Assembly: GCA_014871385.1 (NCBI GenBank) | Contig: CM026426.1 | Span: 78,659,566 to 78,723,565, forward strand | Origin: Ceratodon purpureus | Taxonomy: Eukaryota; Streptophyta; Bryopsida; Pseudoditrichales; Ditrichaceae | Length of the DNA: 64,000 bases | Direction of reading: 5' to 3' | Shown: piece after piece, positions 24,787 through 36,650 of the stretch | Layout of the letters: each line of letters begins with the position of its first letter | How positions within the stretch are numbered: position 1 is the first letter of the stretch | Notes under the pieces: generated by a model | Database searches by the model: none | Seen by the model: the letters and a program-made list of their open reading frames with translations, nothing else | Told to the model about the DNA's origin: nothing | Translations under genes and position numbers: made by a program

Positions 24787-25259
24787 TGGGTGCCATTAGG
24801 ATGAAGGGGAGATACCTTCACTCTCACCATTGTTGAGTATGAAGGGGAGATTGTTCACATGTAGATGGAAGATGCTGAAGACCATGATGCCGATTCTCAC
24901 CTCCATTAGTACGGCTTCGAAGATCAGGCGGCGCAGGCTTATTGAAAGAGCTTCGAGGGAGACGCCACGCTTATGGAAGAGAGGATTGCCCCGGGAAACA
25001 GCACCAACGATGATGATGAAGTGTAGCCTAGAAATTGGCTAGACAATGTCCAACTTTTGGAATACCATGTTGCTCTATAGAGTGGCACCTCTAAGCATGA
25101 TCACCACCCTTATATAGAGGTTTTTGTAAACAATGCACCATTTTGTAAGTATCTTAAATGCAAGATATAATGATATCCTTTATTTTGAATAAATTCTTTC
25201 CTTAATTAATACATCTATATTATTTAATAATGCTTAAAGGCCCTTAATCACTTTTGGCT

Positions 25260-25850
25260 GCGTCTCCCTCTCTATCTTCCTCGATACTGTCACTCTACCT
25301 CTCCAATGTCCCTCTCCTTCTCCCTTGCCGCAACTCCCTTGTCGCAACTCCCTCTCCCACGTAGCGATTCCCTTTCAGTCGCTGCGACTCCCTCTCCTTC
25401 TCCCTCGCCGCGACTCCCTCGCTCCCCGCCCTCCCTCTCCCTCACATCCTCTCCCTCTCCCGCCGCAACTCTCTCACTTCCTGACTCGTTACCTATAAAG
25501 TACTCTCTGCCAAATTTGGAAGCCACCCCCACTTGGGTCTAAGAGACTTCCGAGACACATTCTTTTTTGGAAACCATCCACCCTCCGGTCCCTCCCTCTC
25601 TACCCCTCCTCTCTCCCCCGTTGCGACTCCCTCTCCCTCTCCTTCTCCCTCTCCCTCTCCCTCTCCCTCTCCACTGTCCCTCTTCCTCGCCGCTGTCCAT
25701 CTCCCTCGCCTCGAATCCCTCTCCCTTGCCGCGACTCCCTCTCCCTCTTCCGCGCCTTGACTCCTTTGCCATGTCCCTATTCCTCTCTCTCTCTCTCTCT
25801 CTCTCCCTCTCTTTAATTTTTTGGCCCAATAGGGAGGGATAGAATTCAAA
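25260..25850. repeat. CTCCCT/CTCTCC microsatellite block
   Basis: The plus strand is dominated by CTCCCTCTCC repeats with interspersed GCCGCGACTCCCTCTCC units, ending in a (CT)n run near 25784-25805. The complementary strand is a GGGAGA purine tract. The many ORFs on both strands are low-complexity frames and are not annotated. Confidence 0.85.
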
Positions 25851-26104
25851 AGTTGGAAGATAGGATGTATAAGAAGAATTGAAGGTTAAAATTTAGAAGT
25901 GTGGGATCCAATGGAGATGGGTTGATGGGCTCTGTATGCAAGAAGAAATGTTACAACTTATGACAATAATGAAGTTTAATTTATGAAATAAAGGAGCCAG
26001 TAATATGTTTTGGTCCTAATATTGAGAGGATTGATCGTAATACTCTGAGTCTTGTCATCTACATAGAATGTATTATCAACTTCAGCCTCCAATTGTATGT
26101 AGCC

Positions 26105-27367
26105 CTAAACTACCTGGTTATACCTCCGCTTTGTCCTTTGCTTCTTAGGGGACAGCAGTGCAGCATGAGCTCTTGCTACCTGTTCAGCGTATATAGGCAT
26201 GCGGTTGAACGTAAATGAAGGCGACAAGGATACTGGGGCCACTATGCACATGAAGGCTGTAACTGAGAAGGACGCATCTATGTATGACCATAACAAACGC
26301 AAAATGTTCAAGATATATGTATGCACTTGTCCATTGTTCTTTCAATCAAATATAAAACCTGAAGACTACACTCATTGCCTGGACCTCGTTGGAATTGACG
26401 GAGGAATGTATGCAAGATCCTCATCCTCAAACACAAACCGAGCAACATCTTCTTCTTCGTCATGGTGAGCATCATCGTCATGGCTACTGTTATAACCCTC
26501 ATCAGGAACATCAGTGATCGAGTCTGATTTCATGGGAGCAAGTAGCTCCTTAAAGATGTCCTTGTGTTGCTCGATGGCGACGTCGTGACGGCCATGCTTG
26601 CGACTGACTTGAATGTAGGCACCTATAGAAAATGACAAAGGACGACTTAGTGTGGAGACAAACTCAAATCTAAAGATCTGAATAATTCTGAGCCATATGA
26701 ATGTAAGCTCGTACCTGTCCCCGCGGTGAAGTTAATGACAATGCTTCTAGGAGATGTGCAAGAAATAACGTTGCAGCCCCAAAAATACTCGTCGAGCTCC
26801 TTAGGACCACACCATGCTCAATTCCCCATTCATTTTTACAATTCTTGCAAGGACGGGGTTCATAAGGACGTTTCCAATTACAACATCGATATCCTTGCTA
26901 CTTGTCAGCTTCAGTGCAAAGGCGGAGTTATGAGTGCAAGGGGCTCCAGATTTAGGTTTGGGATCCTGAGTGCACTTGATATAAAGACCCATCCTAAAAA
27001 GATTGGTGGTCTCAGTATTAGAGGGGACTTGAAGCGGCAATATGTTTAAGCCAATCCACTTCTTCATCAGCTTAAAACCAAGGCTTGAGCAACTGGCTTT
27101 GATGATCTTCCTTGTAGCGTTCTCGTTCGTGTAGACAATGACAAGGGCAGCATCATCGTGCAGGAAAGTATGGGCCAACAAAAATGTGTTCTTGAACCAG
27201 TCATCATAAACGATGTTCCACCTAAACCGAGTCAGTCTCCCCAAACCTTGGTACAAGGCAGTTGTCTGGTACTTGAGCAACTATGAGATACACCATCTCT
27301 CCCTTGAGTTGGGTCTTCACAGAAACCTGACAAATTTGGCAGAATTGCACTCATATACAAACATGCA
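26105..27367 (-). pseudogene. Element C methyltransferase-like 3' half
   Basis: Three exons read on the minus strand. The first, from next to the element B end down to 26715, has YLIVAQVPDN (position of motif IV), a frame change, then WNIVYDDWFKNT, DDAALVIVYTNEN, GFKLMKKWIGLN, and ends in INFTAGTG, a clear motif I. It splices in phase (donor 26714, acceptor before 26622) to GAYIQVSRKHGRHDVAIEQ, as expected after motif I. The last exon, 26262-26105, ends with a nuclear-signal-like PKKQRTKRRYNQVV and TAG. The order matches beta-class methyltransferases and the genes of elements A and B. The 5' half appears to lie beyond element B at 44.5-47.7 kb. Catalysis is doubtful because no canonical DPPY/DPPW is visible. 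Confidence 0.62.
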
Positions 27368-27392
27368 ACACCATATTCGTTATTTTGGGAGA
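27368..27392 (+). repeat. Left terminal inverted repeat of element B copy 1
   Basis: Starts ACACCATATTCGTTATTTTG and continues GGAGA. It is inverted relative to 44321-44345 and directly matches 59648-59672. Confidence 0.8.
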
Positions 27393-28475
27393 CATTCTTG
27401 AATTTGGCAAATCAGCGTCTAGAAAAATGGCCACATTAATGCCTTCCCATTTACTTAGACCTCACGTAAAATCATTATTGATTCATTAAAAACATGAAAA
27501 TGGAAGAATGATGCCTATGTCATTTAGGTCAAGTAGACCTAAATGCACGAACATACGGGAAAGAATTCAATAATGTACTATGATTCGTTAAGAACATGTT
27601 TAAGGAAGGATGATGAATATGTCATATGGGTCGACCACACCTAAACGCAATTAAAAACAAGAAAGAAGAGTAAACCACGTATTTATATTCATAGTTGTAA
27701 CTATACGTTACCATTCTAAACATGGTACATCTAAAACGCAATGTACAATCAGATAAAATACTTTTGGGATTTTATAGAACACAAAAACAGTGCATGACAG
27801 TGAGGCATAAATGGCAGACGAGAAAATTTGACAAACAGATCAATCGTTTTATTCGAAACATAATTACATTGAGAGAACATAGACGATTCTTATAATCGTC
27901 TCTTCACTGCCTGCGCCAATGCTATACTAAACATACTATCCACTATATAGTTATGGAGTCCCTCCGATGCCTCAATTCTTGACTTGACAAATTTCTGTTG
28001 ACGTTGACGTGTCCACGACATTCCCTCCACCTGCATCATTAGACAATCAAGAAGACGTTGCAACTTCTATCTACGTCTGTCACCAATGCTTGTCTCAGGA
28101 AGATAGTGGCCACGGGAACTAGATGGTTTAGGGTGGGAGTCGCCGGACTTCCTTGCCCCGGATCTTGTAATTGTTGATTGAGCCTCCGCATCTGCAAGGC
28201 AAGTACGAGGGGGATAAATTAGCATTGGGAAGAGATTTTGGTTTAGGTCGAATCGACCTAAACTGCTGAGTGCAACTGTTTAGGTCGAACAAACCTTGAA
28301 CGAAGAGGCCTACATAAGCTAGCACAAACCTAGTTGAAAGTAGAAAAACATCAATCATTTTACGTGGCTTGAGCTAAACTAAAGACATATAGGAGGCAAG
28401 AACAAATGCGAGCAACTACCATCACTTAACCCACTTACATGAACGAAACAAAAGATTGCATTGAAAAGCTAATAG
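27393..28475. other. Subterminal non-coding part of element B with scattered palindromes
   Basis: Family-B palindromes or half-sites lie near 27523 (TTTAGGTC...GACCTAAA), 27631, 28241 (GTTTAGGTCGAATCGACCTA) and 28280. No coding exon is recognised with confidence. Confidence 0.5.
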
Positions 28476-28810
28476 TCAATTATGAAAACTAATCTTTGCC
28501 GGTGGAGGTGACGGCATGTCCTCCACATTGTTATAAAGAGCACGCTTCGTAGGGGTAGAACTTTGTCGTTTCGGAGATAAAACCTGCAGTACGGTCCGTG
28601 GCCACATACGAGAAGGGGATTTTAGGGTCTTCAGAATGGACAGATTAACTGGGCTGTCCACAGCTCCTTCAACGACAACCATAGTTGAATAGTCCATTGT
28701 GGAGTGCGATGTTGCAACCGATTGCAACAAAAGCCCTCTGCTTCGCAAAAAAGGCCTACAGTCATAAGCATTATTCAAAGAATCCATTGAGGCTCGACAT
28801 GCATTCACCT
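28476..28810 (-). CDS. Possible 3' exon of an element B gene
   Basis: A CAG splice acceptor near 28810 opens a frame starting VNACRASMDSLNNAYDCRP and ending at 28476. The tail is Ser/Pro/Lys-rich (SPKRQSSTPTKRAL and MPSPPPAK), like a disordered nuclear protein C-terminus. It lies downstream of the FCP1-like pseudogene on the same strand and may be its last exon. I do not recognise it. Confidence 0.3.
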
Positions 28811-29043
28811 GCAATACATAAAGAAGAATCAAAACATATATCCTCAATAATACAAAAAAAATTTGATCATACCCGTCGACACAAGTGATGGAACGGATTA
28901 AAAAGAAAAATATACGTCGTATTACAAAAGCAATAGTCATGATACAATGATTTACTACTTATGTAAGATGTAGAGTATACTGATTGCTTCGTGCCAGTTC
29001 AAATATGTCCTATAGCAGACTAGAGAGCCCAAGACATGCCTAA

Positions 29044-29833
29044 TTAATCGCTATGGCTAATAGCCCCATTAATCTTAGCATAGTGTTCACAAATGGAACG
29101 GTCATCATAATACATTTTTCGCCCGATCGGACGTTCAGCTTGATATCTTGCAAGTGTCCCTACGAAGTTGTGGAGGTGTAAAAGATATGGCAAAAGTCTT
29201 GACAACAAAGAACGATCATCTGCGGCTTTGTGGTCTTGGTAGTTCCAAATGGAGAGTAAAAGGACATTCTGAGAATCATTCTGATAGTGCTTGATCGGAC
29301 TGTCGTCAATAAAAATGGTGTTGGCATTGGAATAGAGGCCATCAAATTTACGAAAGAGACGATCAGACATTGGCTAAAAGAAGATATCCTTTTCAGTCCT
29401 AGGTTTTTTCATAAATACTCGACGACCTCGTAAATCTACGCCCATAGGAACTCTCTAACAGTCTTCTTGACCTAGAATTCTTAGCGGATAGATAGGACAA
29501 ATCGGACCGAACAGATAATTGCAGATTGTTTTTTGTCGTTGAAGTCTTCATCGAACTCTAGACAGTTATGGTTGCGAACGACGACAACCGAAGAAGGAAT
29601 TCAGCACAATTGGGCCTGACACAAACAAGCTTGGGGCCGACGACCGCTAGCTTGGACGCTGAGTGGATATTAAGGTCATGGCTAACGTATGATTGTCCAG
29701 CCCATTTAGGAGTACTAGAGCAAAGTATTCCATTGAGGTCGAGGACAACGTTCAACCAACCGCTCTGAGGTCGAGTCGAGACAAGACTTAATTCTTCACT
29801 AGAACTAACGTCACATCTAGATGCCTCGCGCAC
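29044..29833 (-). pseudogene. FCP1/NIF-type HAD phosphatase-like pseudogene inside element B
   Basis: A CAG acceptor opens the frame at 29833. It then shows WLNVVLDLNGILC, the HAD motif I position, with DLNG in place of the usual DxDxT; VCVRPNCAEFLLRLSSFATI; and TV-TAG-SSM, where FCP1-domain proteins have WSS. After a frame change come ILGQEDC and KDIFF-TAG-PMSDRLF, then NTIFIDDSPIKHY (HAD motif IV), LLPYLLHL and PIGRKMYYDDRS. The order matches FCP1-homology/NLI-interacting-factor-like proteins. Three TAG stops and one shift disable it. It may be captured host sequence or transposon cargo; the DLNG motif casts doubt on phosphatase activity even in the ancestor. Confidence 0.68.
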
Positions 29834-29857
29834 CTGGAGAGGAAATACCGATGACAA

Positions 29858-30419
29858 ATGGAGATTACTATATTATACTAGGACGGAGTTATACGAATGA
29901 TACAAAGAGGACACTCGCAGGGCAAGTCGATATCCCAGAAAAAAGTACAACAACATATAATGATGGATGAAATACCTAGACATCATCGGCTTGTTCTTCT
30001 ACGACATCCCCTTCCTCCACAGGACCCATCGACCCTAACGAATGGTGGGGTTGACCGTCAGGAAAGACCTCTACGCACGGTGCAAGGGTAAGAGCACATT
30101 AGTCCTTGACATCTAAATCCGCATTTGTGCATACAGTTGCATCACCAATTTGTACCATGACAACATCATCCATGAGTGGAAGATCGTCCACTTTGTCATG
30201 TAATTTCTGACCTTGGCATTGCAAGAGAACTATAGAATCATCAGACAGTGATCAAGGAAGCTGACGAAGAAGGAATGGAAAAAAAGTTGAACAGTTTAGC
30301 TCGAGTTGAGCTAAAAAGCCTATTTGTATTAATTACAATCGTTTTGGTACAAAAATGCACATTTCAGTGAACTACTCCGGTATTAACACCTCATCCACAA
30401 AATTCCGAGTTCAAAAACT
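29858..30419. other. No recognisable gene; palindrome near 30293
   Basis: No coding signal is convincing. A family-B palindrome (TTTAGCTCGAGTTGAGCTAA) lies near 30295. Confidence 0.45.
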
Positions 30420-31468
30420 CTAAGTTTGGGAGGGACCTGAAGATGTCTCGGGACCATCACCCTGAGTTTGATTGTGGGAGGGAGAATGGGGTGGGCTCAG
30501 ACTAGGGTCACGCATGTCCTGGTCGTTAGAATGTTGACTTGGCTCAAGCACTGATGCAGGACTCGGTTCTGACTCTGGGAAATTTGCATTACCGCTAGGG
30601 GAGCCCAAAACTTGTAGAACTCGCGAAGTAGGCAAAGCACTCTCTATCGGCCAAACGTTGTGCAGAACTGGACCCGCATTCCGAAAGACATCGTCCTTCC
30701 CCATGTTTTGCTGAAAAGCCTGCACTGCCTTCTGCACTATCTTGTTGAGATCCAATTCCTTCATAGGGAGCATCTTCTTTAACGACTTCTCCCTTTCCTT
30801 GGATGCCTGCAGTTCTGCGAGAAGCTCAGAGGTATCCGGAATCTCGTTGGCTCTCCCCAATGGAAAGGTGCGCCATGGTGCTGGGTTGACCCTCCTTCTC
30901 TTGGCTGCTTGTTTTCCACTACCTTGCCCACCACCAGTTTTTCTCCCACTTCTTGATCCAAGCGTCGTTGTTGAACCCAGTCTTCCTTCGTCTGTACGCG
31001 TAATGACCACCTTAAGAAAATTGAGCCTTCGCCCCACGCCACCTGATTCAACATCAACTTGAGACGTTGTCTGACTCAGCGGATCTTATTGTGGATCATC
31101 GCCCTCAGAGCTGATGTTTGCTGTACTAGATGAAGGGGTGTGGTCTTGGGTAAGGGCATCCTCCTCGTCTTCTACATCCTCACTCTGCTCCTGAGCTCTG
31201 CCTTTTCCTTTTAGCACGGCTTTACCAAGAACTGGGAAACGATTCTTATCAACATAATACCCGTTGATATTAAAATCGTTTGGGTCCAGAGTCAAACCAA
31301 GGGACTCAGCTTCGCTCATATAACTTGAGTCACTATCATCTGCGTCGACGAAAATGTTCAACGAGAGCATTTGAGAAACCAATAGCAAGGCAAACAAGGT
31401 TTAGGTCGATTCGAGCTAAAGTATAGAAGTGTGTGCAAACACAGTCCAATGCAACTAAACTGTAGAAT

Positions 31469-31721
31469 GACCATATTCGTTATTTTGAGACAATTTCAGA
31501 ACTTTGAGACTTTTTGCCTACAATTTCAGCAATTGTTTTTAGACAATTTGAACTTTTTTTTGACTTTTTAATTATAGATTATCCTCGACTCAAGGATAAT
31601 CTTCCCATATATAGTCAAAAAGTTTTTGACAAATATAGATTCAATCAAGAAATCAATGAAAAAGCTATAGTCAAGCATTAAATTGAGACTATGAAAAGTT
31701 TCAATATAATGAATATGGTGT
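31469..31721. mobile_element. ~250 bp MITE-like derivative of element B in an intron
   Basis: The left end reads CCATATTCGTTATTTTGAGA from 31471. The right end, inverted, reads ACACCATATTCATTATATTG. Both resemble the element B termini, while the interior is AT-rich and non-coding. It lies between the motif I exon (ending 31747) and the tail exon (from 31397), so within an intron of the ParB-methyltransferase gene. Confidence 0.5.
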
Positions 31722-34700
31722 TTAGAACGTTTTAACTCGACTCAAGCTAAAGTGTAGCAAGACTTATCATGGAAGCCATTAGGGGCTTCGATCCAACATA
31801 GAGTTGAAACATCGCGTCTCCGTGATTGCAGAAAGTTTTGAGGACCTCGATGTAGAACTCCATCCTCAACTGAGATGGATAGGTTGAGTACTTTATTTCA
31901 TTATACTTCCTGTACGTGGTGTACAGTGGGTGATCTGGCGCGTTGTACTCGGTCTTCGGTTCGGGCAGCTCCACTTCGTCCTCACATAATATTGTATCGA
32001 TAGGAAATAGGAGTTGGACAGGTTCTGTGGCAAGTCTGCTCTTTGCACCATGTTCGCTGAGTCGCTCGTTAGGAGCAGGGAAGTACAAAGACTGGAATTT
32101 CTTGCGACCATTCAAGGTGCTACGCTCTACCCACGTGAGTACCTAGGCGAGGTCCTCTTCGTCCCCGCAAATCATAACCCAGTGCCGAACGTCGTTGAAC
32201 TTGGGTTGTCCAAAATCTTCGATCATATGGAAGAACTCCGTGAAGAAGGAGTTCTCCAAATTGTATGTATGCCTCAACTTGTAGGTTGGGATGAATCAGA
32301 AGTCAATGATTCCGAAGGAGAGAGCGTCGCCCCACAACCTCCATATATCGGAGGGCCAAGATTCGAAGGTCAGTCGAGGCTCCTTGATGAATGGGAGAAA
32401 CCACATCTGAGCTGTTGGACTCTGAAACCCATCTCGCACTTCAAGGAATGTCCTAAAGAACTCAACTGCATATGGGGAGGGATCTTTGGAGGACGTATTG
32501 TGATACTGTGTAGCTCTGGAGTTAGTCTCATATGAGTCCAGTATACTCCAATCAAGCAAAACGTGCTTGGACTCCTTGGTGACATGGTACGCTTTCTTGA
32601 ATTGCTTCCATGCCGATACATCAAGGAAGCCTCTCTTCATTAGTTTGAGGTCTGGCCAAATCTTGTTTAGTTCCGCCTGAGCTACAGCCTTACGTTTTCT
32701 GCGCTCTATCCACTCCTTGTGCGTGTATCAGTCTTCCAGTATATTGAAAGGCTACTTGATGACAACCTTCGGATACGTATACTTCCAACTTAACCGAGAC
32801 TTATTGAGGATGTGCTTACAGAGCTTCACGTGATCCGCCTCTGTCAAGTTCCTCTGCCACTGAAAGAAGTCCCTCGGATGCGTGCCATCCTTGTCTAGAA
32901 CGAACCTCTTACTTTGATGAAATTTCTTATGAGGGTATTTGGTGTCGGCGTCTACGAGTCCTCCACATGCCGCAGAGGCAATCACCTCCTTCCACAAGTC
33001 CCACGTCGTATCGCTGAATTTGATGATCTTCAGCTCGTTTGTAAGGGGAATAACGTTATCCTTCCCTCCCTTCTTCGACACGTGAGCTTGATGCTAGACA
33101 ACTTAGATCATTGCGAAGCGCTCCTTGATTGCTTCTACAAAGTGCTGCATACACACAAGACATACCTTAGATGATGCTTTCAAGCATATTACACCTTAGC
33201 TCAAGTCGAGCTAAAATGCGTTAGATATACCCTAGCAATGTAAACAAACAAAATTATATACATTTAGCTCGAGTTGAGTTAAACTGCACATGCTAAAGAG
33301 TCAGTGTACTTACGTCGTAAGTCTTTGAGGCTAGCCCTTTCCTAGACGTTGTGGACCTAGACTCAGTTGCACCAGCAGCGGGATGTCTTGGTTGCGGCCT
33401 ACCATACTTCAACCACACTGTTCTGGTGGCGAGGATGTTGGTCGCCCAAGTTGGCTTGAAGGGTGCCAGATGATTGACTCAATTATGAAACGCCGAGATC
33501 TTCCGGAGCTTATCATGATCCTTCGTCCAAACAATGTAAGTGTTCCACTTGCTGAAGTCTCTGACCAACTCGTCAATTGCGTTGTCTTGAATGAGTGTTT
33601 TGGACGCCGCAATGCTGTGTTGTGCGTTGATGATCCAGTAATTACAGCCCTTTAGATCATTTTCTTGTCGGGGTCTTTCATCCGTCTCAGGCATCACACA
33701 CAAGGTTTGTTTCTGTGACCTATCCGGCATGTTAATCAAGTAATTCTTCATCTCCTCCATGCCCCGTTTCTCATATGCACAAATAGTCCAATGGGCCGGT
33801 GCGTTCTTGCACTTCGTCACGTCCACAAGAATCTTCTTCAGGTGCCCTTCTGCTTTAAAGACAAACTCCTCCTGGCAATCAGCAAAAAAATTATTATAAA
33901 TACGGTTGGCATTGTCAAAGTCCAAGACCTCTCCAACCTTGTTCTCCTTTGGAAGTGCCTCGACAACAGAGGTAAGACTTGTTGCTAGGTCCTCCTCAGA
34001 TACGAGCTTGTTTATCCTAGGCTTTGGCGTGTCAGCCTTCTTCTCAAGCCCTTTCTTCTTTGCTGGTGAAAGGGGTGTAGGAGTTGCATAAGCGTCCCGG
34101 CTTTGCAGAGTAACTAATGCTTTGCCTCGACTTTGTCTCGTTTGTTGGCTTCCCATTTGGCTTCTGGTTGCTGTCACTCCAGACACGTCTATTGGAGTCT
34201 TGCCCTAGATTAGCCTGGCCTTTGCCTCTGATGCGGTAAACGAAAGGCTGTTGAGGACATTCCTCACTTTGAATGCTAGCAGCTTCGCCTTGAGAGTACC
34301 GCCTGTTCTTGTTGTCCATTTCTTATCTAGTACCTCCTCCCGTAATGTCTTTACTATCTCGTCGTACTAAGAAGGCAATAGACTTTCCATTAAGGATATT
34401 GTATCAAATAGATTCTCTGATACGTTCACTACTATGGTGAAGTAGTATGGTTTATTCCCCATAGATGAGCACATGATTTTTATGAGGTTTGTCCCCTTAT
34501 GATCAAACTCTGTGACCTTTGTCTCCATGTCAATGACCTAGGGTTCTTCGACTTCACCCTTGTAAATGGTAGCAAAGGTTAGATACTGGGTGTGCGGAAC
34601 CCATCGCAAAGTCCAAAGTTTCACCTTCGAGGGGTCTTTGAAAGTCCACGTCTCAAACGTCCTTGAATCATCTCCGTCATCGTCATCCGAGTCTGTATTC

Positions 34701-34794
34701 GGAACAGGCTTGAAGAAATGTTGTAACGCCTCAAGTACCCAGGTTTTCTCCTCACTGCAAGGAGCAAACGTTCAACATTAGTCAAATTCGAAGC

Positions 34795-35270
34795 CATTTA
34801 GCTTGATCTGAGCTAAATGGTGGTTCATTTAAGAAATATGAAACTAGACGTCCCAGCAATTTAGCTCAACTCGAGCTAAACTGCTATGGGATCCTGGTGG
34901 GTGATGTGCAGTTTAGCTCGAGTCAAGCTAAATTGCAGAGCTCGCAACAGGAGCCCCTAGCAGTTTAGCTTGAGTCGAGCTAAACTTTGGAGGCGTCCTG
35001 AAGGAAACACTTACAGTTTAGCTCGACTCGAGCTATACTGTAGGTGACACTCCCAGGGATGTGTGGAGAGTCGCAGCTACAGTTTAGGTCGAGTCGAGCT
35101 AAACTGCAGAGCTCCTAGACGAGCTCCAGAAGTTTAGCTCGAGTCGACCTAAACTGTAGGGTGGTATAACTGAATTTGGCCAAAGTTTATGAAAAGAAAT
35201 TGATATTTTTCTTCTGTTTTTGTACAATTATTCATATGAACGCTGCATTTAACTCGACTCGAGCTTAAAT
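34795..35270. repeat. Array of eight family-B palindromes in the 5' intron of the ParB-methyltransferase gene
   Basis: Sites begin at about 34795, 34857, 34908, 34961, 35013, 35080, 35131 and 35246. The consensus core is TTTAGCTCGAGTCGAGCTAA, often extended by CAG and CTG. The six central sites are spaced 51-67 bp apart. Sequence between the sites is not conserved, so the palindrome itself is the conserved unit. The whole array lies in the intron between 35319 and 34755. Confidence 0.85.
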
Positions 35271-35388
35271 ATTGTCGTTGTGTACAGAGACGTATATAAA
35301 GTGGCATTCGGTTTTATACCTCTCGACCATTTCCCGATGAAATTTCTGTGGATCCGTGTTTGTAAAGGTTGTCGAGCGTGTTCTACCT

Positions 35389-36650
35389 GCAAAATGTAAT
35401 GGTTTCAGAGAATGAGAAGATAGAATCAATACTTGCAATGTTCGACAGTAGTCCCGAATAATACAAGATATCCAAAGAATTGGTATTGGATTCCATATCT
35501 AGACCTCCTATTATAAGGTAACTCAAGCTGATTGGCCAAACAGTCCATCACGTTAATCTAATGAAATGAAATTAAGTATGCAATGTAGATTAAATATGGC
35601 ATCAAATATAACTATAATCTCAAAAGCATTTACGTCCCCGTTCTGTCATGTACTCCTCAAAACCAATCATACACTAAACGAACCATTGATACTATTACAC
35701 GAGTTCAAACACATACTCAGAAACACATGAATTGCTTACAGTCCGAACCTCATTTCAATGAAAACAAGAATATCAAAATATAATATACATAACAATTACA
35801 GTCAACCAGAGAAGATTCACCGGTTGAGGTCAGTTACGCAGACTCCACTTTACAGACATTTTACATAAAATAAATCTACACACAAGTCTGCATTCCACGA
35901 TACAAATGTATGACTAGAATTGAGCTCAACAAAACCTAATAAACCTAGCTTGCGAAAAAAAGATTCAATTCTGCATACTGAGTGAATTGACGGAGTAAGA
36001 ATAGGAAGAGCAAACAGATTGAATAGGGAGAAAAAAAACATGCACAAGAACTGATAAAAGAGGATGAAGACAAATACATACCTGGAAATCGTCTCAAAGA
36101 ACCCGTGCTTGGTACACCTCCGCAATCTCCATTGCACTCCGCGATTGTCGAAGCAGTTTGAACTCAAAACCAGTAAGTCTACGCAAATTGGCAAATATGT
36201 CATATCAAAAGAGTTCAAACCCTAATAGTCCTGCAAATCTTAGAATAGTCGGTCGCGAAACCCTCAGAGTGTAAACCTTCAACACTCTATGCACACAACA
36301 CCTGAAACAATTCCTGATTATACCTTACACACCCTTCGCGCACAAACACCTCAAAACCATGTACCAAAAACATAAACCCTATATACCGCAAACCAATTCC
36401 AAGAAACACATCTCACTGAAACAACTCATACCCTATGGACGAAACAACTCCAACACCTAAATTCCAGTGACCTCGCGTGCAACAATCCGCAAAACATTCA
36501 AGTCCATACAGCAAACCGAAACGACAATGAAACAAAACAAAGAAGCGCCACACACACACTCACAAAAAAGAAGAACTCAGAATATGCATGGACGAGGTCG
36601 GGGTCGGTCTCCCTCACGGGGACCAAAGACGGCGCCGTCTTCAAGTACAG
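35389..36650. other. Probable 5' exons and leader of the ParB-methyltransferase gene
   Basis: A donor-like TTTCCAG/GTATGTATTT near 36080 (minus strand) suggests a first exon ending there. The coding frame is not certain. Minus-strand AGGGTTT motifs near 36225 and 36380 resemble plant telo-box sites. Confidence 0.3.

Larger units (their letters stand above)
30420..35388 (-). pseudogene. ParB-like plus DNA-methyltransferase-like gene of element B
   Basis: A 5' exon at 35388-35320 (acceptor and GTATAA donor visible) is followed by an intron holding eight palindromes. The main exon starts at 34754 and reads on to ~33316 through TAG at ~34541, ~34370 and ~34206 and TGA at 33481-33479. It includes EEKTWVLEALQHFFKPV, a linker, then the ParB-like core YWIINAQHSIAASKTL with RKISAFHN and PTWATNILATRTVW. 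Exon 33081-32752 follows, then 32640-32296 with KHVLLDWSILDS at the motif IV position, then 32115-31747 ending NHGDAMFQLYVGSKPLM, a divergent motif I. The tail exon (31397-30420) is interrupted by one TAA at 31088-31086 and holds SGKQAAKRRRVNP and a short coiled coil. ParB assignment is good. The methyltransferase fold is likely, activity doubtful. Confidence 0.62.

Noticed and set aside
25290..25849. Several overlapping ORFs of 75-118 codons
   Set aside because: All are frames of the CTCCCT microsatellite.
34795..35270. Regularly spaced palindromes resembling a CRISPR array
   Set aside because: Repeats are palindromic, vary in sequence and spacing, lie in an intron of a eukaryotic transposon gene, and no cas-like gene is present.
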